From: Arthrobacter sp. zg-Y844
Lineage (GTDB): Bacteria; Actinomycetota; Actinomycetes; Actinomycetales; Micrococcaceae
NCBI RefSeq assembly: GCF_024385465.1
Contig: NZ_JANFLS010000003.1
Span: 186,001-250,000, forward strand
Direction of reading: 5' to 3'
DNA length: 64,000 nucleotides
Shown here piece by piece: positions 14,400 to 23,622 of the stretch (positions within the stretch are counted from its first letter, which is position 1; each line of letters begins with the position of its first letter). Made by a program: the position numbers and the translations under genes. The notes below the pieces were generated by a model. It did not search any database, was not told the origin of the DNA, and saw only the letters and a list, made by a program, of their open reading frames with translations.

Positions 14400-17002
14400 C
14401 CCAGAGCCACCTTGTCGTGGGAGCCCTCAGCATCCACGTAGGCGTTCAGGCTGTCGTCGGCTTCGTCAGTATTGAGCATGGACACATCCACCTGAATAGC
14501 GTTCTTCGGCTCCGATCCTGCGGCAGCGGCGGGGAAGGAGAACGCCACACCCACCACATGCTCCGCGGCATTCAACTTTTTGCGGCGGTCCAAATGGGGT
14601 TGGGGCGCGGAGTCCTTATCAATGGGGTAGATCACTAGCAGCGGACGTCCCTCAGTATTGCGAACTTCCTGTAGCTGAGCATCGCTCGCAGTCTTAGCCT
14701 GGCTGGCTGTCCACCCCAGATCGAGTACACGATCAACCCGTGACATCAGCGTGCCAATGTTGGCTACATCTGGATCACTGCTTGCGAGCTGTGAACGAGT
14801 GATCAGGTTCACGCGTTGCTCGAGGCCAAGGTCGAGTGTTTCCGCAGACCTGTCGCTTTGACCGGATTTCGAGACCACTGCAATGTTCCATTCACGGAGC
14901 GCCCCGAACTCCAGTTGCGTTTTTACGTAGTCGTAGAGCATGCCCTCGGACATCTCGGACTTGTCATTAAAATGATAGCGATCCAGGAAGCTCAATATTG
15001 ATTCGGCGGGAACTCCCTTGAAAACGATCCTCTCACCGTATATCCCCTCATCAAGGGCATCGTTTTTTGCGGCTGATAGAAGCTCCTTCGTTGCTTCAAT
15101 GTTGCCTGCCAGAATCTCGGGATCGGTCCGGTCGAAATATGTCGTTTGGGGGTGGGTTTCACTGAAGGAGGCAGATGCCTTTATCGCGAACTGCATCTTC
15201 AGGGGAGACGTCACCTGCATTCGCGGATGGGTCTGAATGCGTACTGCCACATCACGTGGCGACGCAGCTCCGCCCTCGTAGCGTTTGATTTCTGATCGAA
15301 GGTCGCTTTCAATCTCTGCGAGGAACTGGAAGTCATCCTTAAGCTTGCGGGTAGTCCAGACCCGAGGAAGATCCTCGTAACCACGCCGATACCCGAACCA
15401 GCGTCCCATCTGAAGTGCGGAATCATAGGCACCCGCTGTCCTCAGGAAAAATGAGGACACAAGGCCTTCCAGAGTTAGGCCCCGGGAAAGCGTGTTGCCG
15501 CCCACAGCAATGACCGTCGCTGGGTCCGCGGCGTAAATGAGGCGCTCGGGCGAGGCGCTGTTGTCAGCGACCACCTTCGTGTCAGTGAGTACGTCGGGTA
15601 GCAGGCCCAGCAACTCTTCGAATGACGGCGCTACCAAATTGTGGCGGGCAGCTGGTTCCCGTTGCACTTCGGATTCCCACTGGTTCTGCCACTTCGTCGT
15701 GTCGCCGCTTCGGAGTTCTTTCTGCAGGTCTTTCACATGTTTCCGGATAACCGGCACCAAAGTGTTCTGAGGCTCGACCCTCATGGTTGTGTGGATCAGC
15801 ATGCTGGAGTGCTTGGCCTCTCCGTTTCTAAACCGCCGTGCAGCCGTAGCCAGCAGAAACCAGCGGATGGCGTCGGAGAGGCTGGGGGTCACTTTGGGGG
15901 AGTAGGGGCTCTTAGGGCTGGATTTGTACGCCTCCGCTTCGGACTCAGGTACGAACCGGATCATGTTGTGGCCCTGGTCATCGGAGCTCTCTTCCGGCTC
16001 AGCCACGGGGGCTCCAAAGAGTTCTTCGGAGCCGAAGTATCCGGCCGGCTTGGGGAGGGAATAGATGAAGTCCCGCGGATAAATGTTCCGTGGGTCTGCG
16101 GGATTGGCCAAAACGTTGGCAAACGGTGTGGCGGTATATCCCACGTACGCCACACGGGGCAACCCCAAGAGATCAACGAGCAAGCCGTTAATGGCTGTTT
16201 GATCGAGCTCTGCATCTCTTGCGGAGTTCGGACTGGCCTGGTCTGCCTCGTCGTCAATGATGAGCACGGGACACTTGTTAAGACCGCCCTTTTCATGGGC
16301 GTCCAAGAGCCAGTCGCGAAGATTTGTGAGCCGCGAAACGTTCTTTTTTACCACTGCCAACAGCCGCAACTGTGACCCGGCAACCAGTGGAAGCGCTTTG
16401 ACGGGATTGCCGAAATCGCCGAATTCATCTGTTAGCTGGACCCAGTCTGCCGGTCTCAAATCGCAAAGCTGACTGTCCAGGCGCAGTTGGGTCTGGCGTC
16501 GCAGGGAGTTGTGCACGCCGGAAAGGACTATGAACAGTCTGTAGCCTGCATCAGCGGCCTTCGCGATGGTGGCAGTAAAATTGGCAGTTTTACCCGACTG
16601 GACATAACCGAGCACCATTCCGCGTGTCCGGATGGTTTCGCTGTGCGGATCGGCCAGTAGGGATACTACATCTGTGGAGGTCTTGTCGAGAGACGGAACG
16701 GCATTCGCCCAACCCGGGTCGGCTTGCAGCTTTGCCTTGAGGCTCGGCCAGAAGACATCATGGGGTTGGGGGCCGGCATACCATGGCTCCGTTTCCGATT
16801 CCTCATCGAATACGGTGACGTCGTGAGCGTCGGCGAGTCTTTGCTTGATGATCAGGTCGCGTTCGGTAAGAACGTCCTCAACCAACCCGTCATTGTTGAG
16901 CATAATACGCAAGGTATTTATGGCAGCGTCTTTGGAAACGCTGGTTTTTATAAGAACTTCGAGGGTATCCAACGCCGCGAGTCCTTGGGCGTTTAGGGCC
17001 AT
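14396..17002 (-). CDS. Z1 domain superfamily-2 ATPase (first copy)
   Basis: The 868-residue protein has a Walker A variant VLGYVQSGKTANFTATI, Walker B VLIIDDEADQASPN, motif III YTATPFANVLAN, and late motifs VAVGGNTLSRGLTLEGLV and QMGRWFGYRRGYEDLPRVW. These define the Z1 family of SF2 ATPases found with restriction-type nucleases and MORC ATPases. It starts at ATG 17002 behind AAGGATGA. It is coupled to the PD-(D/E)XK gene downstream. It likely moves on or remodels DNA for that nuclease. A second Z1 protein in the same operon shares every motif but diverges strongly elsewhere, so this is not a recent duplication. Confidence 0.88.
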   Translation of the reverse strand: MALNAQGLAALDTLEVLIKTSVSKDAAINTLRIMLNNDGLVEDVLTERDLIIKQRLADAHDVTVFDEESETEPWYAGPQPHDVFWPSLKAKLQADPGWANAVPSLDKTSTDVVSLLADPHSETIRTRGMVLGYVQSGKTANFTATIAKAADAGYRLFIVLSGVHNSLRRQTQLRLDSQLCDLRPADWVQLTDEFGDFGNPVKALPLVAGSQLRLLAVVKKNVSRLTNLRDWLLDAHEKGGLNKCPVLIIDDEADQASPNSARDAELDQTAINGLLVDLLGLPRVAYVGYTATPFANVLANPADPRNIYPRDFIYSLPKPAGYFGSEELFGAPVAEPEESSDDQGHNMIRFVPESEAEAYKSSPKSPYSPKVTPSLSDAIRWFLLATAARRFRNGEAKHSSMLIHTTMRVEPQNTLVPVIRKHVKDLQKELRSGDTTKWQNQWESEVQREPAARHNLVAPSFEELLGLLPDVLTDTKVVADNSASPERLIYAADPATVIAVGGNTLSRGLTLEGLVSSFFLRTAGAYDSALQMGRWFGYRRGYEDLPRVWTTRKLKDDFQFLAEIESDLRSEIKRYEGGAASPRDVAVRIQTHPRMQVTSPLKMQFAIKASASFSETHPQTTYFDRTDPEILAGNIEATKELLSAAKNDALDEGIYGERIVFKGVPAESILSFLDRYHFNDKSEMSEGMLYDYVKTQLEFGALREWNIAVVSKSGQSDRSAETLDLGLEQRVNLITRSQLASSDPDVANIGTLMSRVDRVLDLGWTASQAKTASDAQLQEVRNTEGRPLLVIYPIDKDSAPQPHLDRRKKLNAAEHVVGVAFSFPAAAAGSEPKNAIQVDVSMLNTDEADDSLNAYVDAEGSHDKVALG

Positions 17003-17052
17003 TTTTCATCCTTGAACTTGATACGAGAGTAAAGCAACCGTGTGGTGACGTG

Positions 17053-19128
17053 TCACCAAGGACTAAAGAGGGTAAATCCCCGTTCGTTGGCATTGGCAAC
17101 GAGCTGGATGAGTCTGGCAGCCTGCCTTTCTGAAGGGACTCCGGATTTTCGTCCTGTCATAAGTCCCAGGATGCTCATGTCGGTAGGGGAAGCGACCCTG
17201 TTCATGCCGGCAAACCCTTCCAGCGCCTTCCAATGCTCTGTTGGGATCTCATAGAGCCGGGTTTGCAGGCCGATTCCATTGTCCACCTTTTGGTTCGCCT
17301 TGGCAGCTTTGCCGCGGGCAGCGACGGTGGCGGCGTCAACTAAAGCCGAGAGGAAGTCTGCGGGCAACGTGTAGGGCATGGCTTTGATGGTGTCCCAGCA
17401 CTGGGCCTTTTTGGCCCACTCCGTGACGTTCGTAGTACTCCGATGTTCGCTGGTGAGAACCTCCTGGACGAGGCGTCCCACCTGGTTCGCGACTACCAGG
17501 ACGGAGTCCGGCACGGCTTGTGCGGACCACACGGCATCAAAATCGAAGACCTTGCCTTGTCCCTGTCGTTCTACCAAGCTGGCAATCTTGGCAACGGTGT
17601 AGGCGGCAATGTTCGCCAAGTACGCCTTGCGATACCAGTCAGCATTCTTGATAACGTTCCTGACCTCGGCGAAGAGGATGCCCTTGGCTACCGTCTCTTT
17701 AAAGTACTGTTCGTTGAACTGGTCTGGATCCTTATCCCAGCTCTTGGCCACGATATCGGCAAAAGCAACGAAGTTCTTTTGTGCCCCCGCGCTCACAGTG
17801 TGGGGCCGCTGGTCCCACGACATAAGGTATTTGGCCAATGCCGGTTTATCGAACTTTTGCGACTTCGGATTCAGATTTTCGAAACGGACGGCCTCTGAGC
17901 GTGAAAGCTTGCTACGTTCGTTTTCATATTGCCCGCGAGTACGTTCGTAGTACCAGTGGGTGCTGTGGACGGCACCGGAACGGGACGGGACAAGAACCTT
18001 GCGCGAGAGCTCGGCCAAGCGGACGTGGTATGGACTGTTGGAAAAGAAGTCCGCCGAGCTGACTGCATTCTGGCTGTTCGCAAACCGCGAAATGTTCGGT
18101 ATGAGCTCGGCGGCGAGAGCGGGAGCGACGACTACCAGTTTCATTTGGACGTAGACGCCGTCCAAAACCGCCTCAGATTTTGCTTCCCTTTGCACAAAAA
18201 ACAACGACGCGGTGGTCTGGCCCCCATTCACTATTTGCAGATCTTCGATCGACAGAATGGAGCTTCCGTCCTCAGAGGTTGTGACACATGTTGCTGTGGC
18301 AGTTACTCCGTTGTTGAACGCCATGAAGTTCTGCGGAGCGGAATGGATCGTGGCACGGATTCCCTTGTTGATCTTGCCTCTATTGCTGAGGTAGGACCTC
18401 ACGTTACTTTCGAGCAGCCGGCTCCCATGCTTGGCATACAGGGAGGACAGGACCCGGCCAGGCACGGAGGTCAGGTAGGTCGCAAACTCTGGCGTGGATT
18501 CGACCCGAAGCGCGGGAAGCCCCTGGTTTGTCCACTCCGTCAGGTCAATCTGAAGCGGCTCGTGGCCGCTCTGGGACTGGTGGAGCTGGTGGAAACGCTC
18601 GATATCCCAAAGATGAAAGTCCACGGGAATTCCGTGGATGTCCTCAGAAGGCAGGGAACGCAAACGATCACTCAACCGGGCATCTGTCATGAGATAGAGG
18701 CGGTAGCGCGAAACGTTCCTGCCCCTGCTCCGCAGATCCCACGCGAGCTGGTATGCAGGCGAGCTTTGTTCTCGCCCCTGCATGAAGCTCCCATCGAGTG
18801 CATCCAGCAGGAAGTAGTGAAGAGCCCTGAGAGCAGCTTTTGCGTCGGTAGCCGAGAGCGTTTGAATAGTCTCATTCCCGTAATGGACGCTTGCGACGAC
18901 GGCAATACTGTTATCTGCGTTCTCGAGGTCGTAGCCATTGACCTTGAGTTTCCGCTGATTCGTACCCGCGCCCTCGAAGTCCAAGACTTCGATGTCATCG
19001 AACTCGCCCGCTTCGGTCAGTATTTCTCCGCAGTGCCTAGTAAAGGCGGTAGCGATGAATTCTCCCTCGGCGTTAGCCAAGGCACCGACAGCAGCGGCCT
19101 GCTGCTGGAAGTAGCTCTCAATATCCAT
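17053..19128 (-). CDS. AIPR family protein (abortive-infection type)
   Basis: The 691-residue protein carries the family signatures HSAPQNFMAFNNGVTATATCV and LQIVNGGQTTASLFF near residues 265-310, with the later PNISRFANSQNAV segment. This matches PF10592 (AIPR, abortive infection phage resistance). Its N-terminal part (about residues 1-200) may contain a nuclease-like fold, but I see no clear catalytic motif. It starts at ATG 19128 after GGGGGACAA. It sits between the two Z1 genes, with about 50-base gaps on both sides, inside a single-direction operon. It is expected to be an effector or regulator of the methyltransferase/Z1/nuclease system. Confidence 0.85.
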   Translation of the reverse strand: MDIESYFQQQAAAVGALANAEGEFIATAFTRHCGEILTEAGEFDDIEVLDFEGAGTNQRKLKVNGYDLENADNSIAVVASVHYGNETIQTLSATDAKAALRALHYFLLDALDGSFMQGREQSSPAYQLAWDLRSRGRNVSRYRLYLMTDARLSDRLRSLPSEDIHGIPVDFHLWDIERFHQLHQSQSGHEPLQIDLTEWTNQGLPALRVESTPEFATYLTSVPGRVLSSLYAKHGSRLLESNVRSYLSNRGKINKGIRATIHSAPQNFMAFNNGVTATATCVTTSEDGSSILSIEDLQIVNGGQTTASLFFVQREAKSEAVLDGVYVQMKLVVVAPALAAELIPNISRFANSQNAVSSADFFSNSPYHVRLAELSRKVLVPSRSGAVHSTHWYYERTRGQYENERSKLSRSEAVRFENLNPKSQKFDKPALAKYLMSWDQRPHTVSAGAQKNFVAFADIVAKSWDKDPDQFNEQYFKETVAKGILFAEVRNVIKNADWYRKAYLANIAAYTVAKIASLVERQGQGKVFDFDAVWSAQAVPDSVLVVANQVGRLVQEVLTSEHRSTTNVTEWAKKAQCWDTIKAMPYTLPADFLSALVDAATVAARGKAAKANQKVDNGIGLQTRLYEIPTEHWKALEGFAGMNRVASPTDMSILGLMTGRKSGVPSERQAARLIQLVANANERGFTLFSPW

Positions 19129-19180
19129 TTGTCCCCCATTGTCTTGATGGTGATCCCTGAGAGGATCGGTTGTGCTGCAG

Positions 19181-22051
19181 CTAAGCTAATTGTTCATAAT
19201 CCGAGACCCAGTAACGTTGGGCAACGCGGTTTAATAAGTATTTGGCGCGGCCGTTGCGCCCACGCGGGTCGTAGCCGGTTTTGGGCAGGGCAACCTTGAG
19301 AGCCATAAACGGGAGATGTTGTTTCTGCGTCTCTTCAAGTGAGCGCATTAACTCAACAGCGTTCCGCGGAAGCTCGGCCAAATCCTCCACCTCAATGGTT
19401 CGACTCTGGTCTGCTCCGCCTGCGCTAACATACAGCGGATAGATCAACAGCTGAGGCTTGCTGAGGTGACCGTAAAAAGCGGTTTCGGGAATCGAACTCT
19501 TTGCGTCCTGACCGAGCTCCCGGAGTGCATCCATGTATCTCTCGGAAGCTTGCTGCTCGATCTCTTGGTCGAGGAGTTTCTGCAAATCCTCAGGCCCTGC
19601 CAAGCGGCCGCGCTTGCCGCTGACCCACAGCGACGCCCCTCTCGACGTTCCGTCCTTGGAGAACAACGGACGAAAAAGCATCTGCCGTTCAACGGGGTAA
19701 CACCCGCTGAGCGGTCCGAGGGTGAGGGGCGCGTTTCTTTTCACGGAACCGTTGACAACGACGATGTCCCACTCCTTGAAAAGATCACCTTCGCCGCTGC
19801 GCACCATGCGTTCCAGGCTTGCGCCGTTGAACAGTACGTCATCGGGTGCTGCCGAAAAGAGGCGGAGCGCGTCAGCGATCAGGTCCTTGGGGACCGAGCG
19901 TACGCGCGTATATCCCCGCCGGGTCCTGTCGACGGCGCAGCCGTTTCCCACCGCTTCGCTCAGCAGCTTGACTATGGAAGTGTGGTTTTCCCTCTGCACA
20001 TCAACGCTGGTGGAGAGTTTCGTGGTTTCCAGGTTGCGTCCCAGCAGATTGATTTCCTTGGGAGCAGACATGGCGTGCCTTGACTTGTTCCGGGCGGTGA
20101 TCAGAAGTGACTCGGGGTGTTGCTGCACGGCGAGACCGAAGTCCCGGGGGATCATTTTGCTTCGACGCATATAGGCGAGATCCACCCGGAGCTCTTCCAC
20201 CGCTGTGGCAATGAATCTGTAGTCCGCAGCTGTACCTTCGCTGATCCACAGCCTGCAAATGTCCTGGTACCCATCCCGGTACCCGAACCAGCGTGCCATC
20301 TGCATCATAGTGTCGGCCGCGGCAACGTTCCGGTGGAAATAGCTGACCACCAGTCCGTCCAGGGTCAAACCGCGGCTGAGTAAATCACCGCCGATGGCAA
20401 TCTGCCTCTCCGGCACCTCGCCATCGAACTCAGAGGGATCGATCCCCGGCGCCGAGTTATAGACCTTAACTCGCACTTCCGCGATTGAAGCTGACAGCCG
20501 GGACAGAACACTTTCCCAGGAGGCACCACTCGCGGTGTACTGGCGCGCAAAGGTTCCCCGCAGCTCATCTAGTAACGGATGTGTCCGTCCCGCAGCATAA
20601 GCGGCAGCGTGCAGTTGAATGGCTGTTTTGTATTGAAAGAGCGCTTCACGAAGTGCGTCCGCCACGTGGTTTTGGACATCAGTGAAGCGCGAAACGTTTA
20701 CCAGCATGGAACGTTTTGCGGGTGCTTTTAGGCGATGGTCCAAGATTGCGTTGGCCAGTAGGAAAGTACGGAGCGCCTCCTCAAGGCTCGAAGGCAGGCC
20801 CTCGGGGCGTTGAAGTTTCTTGTGTTTCAAGGGAAGCCAGCGAACAGCGTCTTTGAGTTTCTGTACCCGGGTTCCGGGTTCGTCCGGAGTCCGCCCGAAT
20901 ACCGCCCGGACGCCGACGTAGTTGCTGGGAGCATCTAGGGGGTAAATGAAATCTTCGGGAAACAGGTCGGGCAGTTCCTTGCCATCCTCGGTGAGGCAAG
21001 CCGTTGCCTCGTCATCGATGAAGATATTGGCAAAGGGTGTCGCAGTAATAGCCAGGTAAGAGGACCGGGTAAAGAGGTTCAGAAGCCGCCTGATAGCAGA
21101 GTTTATAGCAGTGGGATCATCGCTTTCGTCGTTGGTATTGATCGACGCGTAGTCAGACTCATCATCAATCAGCAACAAGGGTAAATCGATCCTTTTGTGG
21201 CTGCCGGCTTTAGCCTGGGCCCATCCTTGCACTGCCTTGAGGACGTGTGTGTTCTTCTTGACCACAAACACCAACGGCGGGGAGCTAGGCGTTGGTAGGG
21301 CGACATCCCCAGCGGTTCGACTCACTTGAAGGTAATCCATGAGGGTCGTGGTGAGCGATGTAGCATCTGCGATCTCCCGATCCACATTGCCAATACCGAT
21401 ATGCACGTCTCGGGGAACGCGTGCTCCGTTAAGCATCCCGCTGAGCGCCGTGTCCCTGCCGATGAACCCCTCGTCGATCCGGGAATGCGTTTGCTGACGC
21501 AGGTATTCGGTGTTCCCGGAGAGGACGATGATAACGCGATAACCTGCGTCGGCCGCCTTGTTCATCAGAGCAAGATAGTTCTGGGTTTTCCCCGACTGAA
21601 CGTCACCAATAACAAGGCCTCGGCGATTCCAGAAACCGGTCCTTCTCGGGTCCCCGGCAAGGTCAAGAATCTCGTCGCTAAAGTGATCCAGTCTGTCGAG
21701 AACTGCGCCCGAACGCCCGGAGTCGGAAAGCATATGCCGATAGGCGAACCACCGGCGCCATACGATGTCGGCCTTACTCTTCTGCAGCCACGGTATGTGA
21801 TCGTCCTTGACGAGCGGGCCGCCTTCGCTCGAGGACCCGGTAGCGGTCAGCTTTTGTACCCAGTGCTCCACGAGCTCGTCCATTTGCGATTCGGTTGACG
21901 CCGTCGGAAGCCGCGTACGTGCACGATCGAAAGACAATCGAATCTCATCTTCGGTGAGGTCCGGACGGTATTCATCGGTGACGGAATCTTTAAGGAGGGA
22001 CAGTGCGGTCGCCTCGACCGCAGAGACTGGAAATAGGAATGCGTCCGTCAT
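19181..22051 (-). CDS. Z1 domain superfamily-2 ATPase (second copy)
   Basis: The 956-residue protein has Walker A VIGDVQSGKTQNYLAL, Walker B LLLIDDESDYASINTN, motif III AITATPFANIFIDDEA, and QIAIGGDLLSRGLTLDGLVVSYF and QMARWFGYRDGYQDICRLW late motifs. It has a longer N-terminal extension than the first Z1 protein. The ATG lies two bases after the stop of the MORC-like ATPase gene, so the pair is coupled, whereas the other Z1 copy is coupled to the nuclease. This suggests one Z1 works with the GHKL ATPase and methyltransferase and the other with the nuclease. That division is inference from gene order. Confidence 0.88.
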   Translation of the reverse strand: MTDAFLFPVSAVEATALSLLKDSVTDEYRPDLTEDEIRLSFDRARTRLPTASTESQMDELVEHWVQKLTATGSSSEGGPLVKDDHIPWLQKSKADIVWRRWFAYRHMLSDSGRSGAVLDRLDHFSDEILDLAGDPRRTGFWNRRGLVIGDVQSGKTQNYLALMNKAADAGYRVIIVLSGNTEYLRQQTHSRIDEGFIGRDTALSGMLNGARVPRDVHIGIGNVDREIADATSLTTTLMDYLQVSRTAGDVALPTPSSPPLVFVVKKNTHVLKAVQGWAQAKAGSHKRIDLPLLLIDDESDYASINTNDESDDPTAINSAIRRLLNLFTRSSYLAITATPFANIFIDDEATACLTEDGKELPDLFPEDFIYPLDAPSNYVGVRAVFGRTPDEPGTRVQKLKDAVRWLPLKHKKLQRPEGLPSSLEEALRTFLLANAILDHRLKAPAKRSMLVNVSRFTDVQNHVADALREALFQYKTAIQLHAAAYAAGRTHPLLDELRGTFARQYTASGASWESVLSRLSASIAEVRVKVYNSAPGIDPSEFDGEVPERQIAIGGDLLSRGLTLDGLVVSYFHRNVAAADTMMQMARWFGYRDGYQDICRLWISEGTAADYRFIATAVEELRVDLAYMRRSKMIPRDFGLAVQQHPESLLITARNKSRHAMSAPKEINLLGRNLETTKLSTSVDVQRENHTSIVKLLSEAVGNGCAVDRTRRGYTRVRSVPKDLIADALRLFSAAPDDVLFNGASLERMVRSGEGDLFKEWDIVVVNGSVKRNAPLTLGPLSGCYPVERQMLFRPLFSKDGTSRGASLWVSGKRGRLAGPEDLQKLLDQEIEQQASERYMDALRELGQDAKSSIPETAFYGHLSKPQLLIYPLYVSAGGADQSRTIEVEDLAELPRNAVELMRSLEETQKQHLPFMALKVALPKTGYDPRGRNGRAKYLLNRVAQRYWVSDYEQLA

Positions 22052-22053
22052 TT

Positions 22054-23517
22054 CTAGAACTCCGTCCCGTAGGCAGTTTCACGGAGGGCCGCTTCGGCGC
22101 GCGGGTGCTTGTCGAACGGTTCCGAGGTGAGCATGGCTTTGACAAAGGCTTCCGGGGCGAGCGTGGTCTGAAGCTGTCCCCAGAGCGCCCTTGCCAAATC
22201 CCTAAGGTCTTGGTCCTGCACCTCCGCGCCGGAGTGGGACAGGTCCTGCCCCATCTTGTTGTAAACATCCTCAATGGGAAACGTTCGCTCCATGAGACTC
22301 AGAACGATTTCCAGGGCAGCCGACTCATGACGATCAAACGTGCTGCTGAGCGCGATCAGTGCGGGGTGATTTCTGTTTACCTCGTAACGGAACGATTCAG
22401 CGTCAGAAACGGCATTCCAGATGTGTGTGATGGGACTGCGCTCTGTTCGCCCGCGATAGGTGTGCGCGCGCTGGCTCGGGCCCACAATGGTGGCTGCAAC
22501 GGCACGAAGCCGGTCCCTAATGACGGGCGGAGGTACCGCTTGGGCCTTCTTGATGTCCAGGGACCACAGATGATCCAAGGAATTCGGAACATCTACTTGC
22601 ACCCGAGCCAGCTTGCCCAATTCCTGTTTCGGAGCCACACGGAACCAAGTTCCCCAGATAACAAGGCGCATTGCCCGGTAGATGTAGAAACCTTGGCTGT
22701 CGCGCAATGAGCCGTTTACATGGGCCCTCCTACGGTCCGAGGGCGACATCATGTTTAGGTGCGGCAGAGTATAGGGACGCAGTTCGATAGTGCCTTGGTC
22801 CAAAGATATGCGTTCCAGCGGACCAATTTGGGTAGCTTTGTGGTCCTTGAGCAGGGGGTCAGTCGCAGGGACAGAAGTGAAGTTCAGACGGATATCGAGC
22901 TGCCGTCCATGCTCGCCCGCTAGGAATCGATGAAAAACGAGTCCCAAATGGGATGCAGCACGCAGCATGGCTTCATCCATGGACGCGATTGAGTTTCCAC
23001 TACTGTTTTCGAGCTGATCAAGATCCTGCCAGAGGATCATGGTCCCGTGATCCAATGTCTCCAGCGCCGCATACTCCGGGAGCGCCTGGTACTCTTCCGG
23101 TGCAAGCCGCAAGAGACTCCAGCTGGAGGAGCTGCTGAGATAATCCAAGTCCCAGCGGAAAGCGTGTATCTCGCTGCGTTGTTTTGTCACAAGGGTGAGC
23201 TTGCGGCACTGGGAAATGGATGCGGTTTTGAGTCCGAGTCCGAACCGTCCGAGATCGTGGCTCGCACGCAGGTTACGCGAGTCATTCCCTGCCAAACGCA
23301 TGGCATCTTGTGCTTCCAAGCCCGTCATACCCAGGCCGTCGTCGATGATGGCGACGTAGGGCTCACCTACTGCGGAAAACCGAATGTCCACCGTTGCTGC
23401 GCCGGCTGTAATCGAGTTGTCGACGAGGTCAGCCAACGCGGTTTCCAAGTTGTATCCGACGGCCCTCATGGATTCCATCAGCTGCGGCCCAGGCAGCAGT
23501 GTGATCGCGTCCGTCAA
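22054..23517 (-). CDS. MORC/MutL-like GHKL ATPase (methyltransferase-linked)
   Basis: The 487-residue protein begins (TTG 23517, behind GGGGGA) with a Bergerat-fold ATPase: N-box ETALADLVDNSITAGA, G1 VAIIDDGLGMTGLEAQ, G2 DLGRFGLGLKTASIS. The residue matching the general-base Glu of MutL (KELVEN) is Asp (ADLVDN), as is common in prokaryotic MORC-like proteins. The remainder has a transducer-like region, then a helical C-terminal part. In such operons the ATPase is thought to act as a DNA-clamping or looping engine coupled to restriction. It lies directly downstream of a cytosine methyltransferase and upstream of a Z1 ATPase. Confidence 0.87.
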   Translation of the reverse strand: MTDAITLLPGPQLMESMRAVGYNLETALADLVDNSITAGAATVDIRFSAVGEPYVAIIDDGLGMTGLEAQDAMRLAGNDSRNLRASHDLGRFGLGLKTASISQCRKLTLVTKQRSEIHAFRWDLDYLSSSSSWSLLRLAPEEYQALPEYAALETLDHGTMILWQDLDQLENSSGNSIASMDEAMLRAASHLGLVFHRFLAGEHGRQLDIRLNFTSVPATDPLLKDHKATQIGPLERISLDQGTIELRPYTLPHLNMMSPSDRRRAHVNGSLRDSQGFYIYRAMRLVIWGTWFRVAPKQELGKLARVQVDVPNSLDHLWSLDIKKAQAVPPPVIRDRLRAVAATIVGPSQRAHTYRGRTERSPITHIWNAVSDAESFRYEVNRNHPALIALSSTFDRHESAALEIVLSLMERTFPIEDVYNKMGQDLSHSGAEVQDQDLRDLARALWGQLQTTLAPEAFVKAMLTSEPFDKHPRAEAALRETAYGTEF

Positions 23518-23622
23518 GCGTCCCCCAGAGCTAAAATGCGATTAGTACTTATGAGGATCAGACTATCCTCTTGTACTGACATTTCTGTCCTAAGACCCCG
23601 GCGGAGGCTTCGGGGATACTGC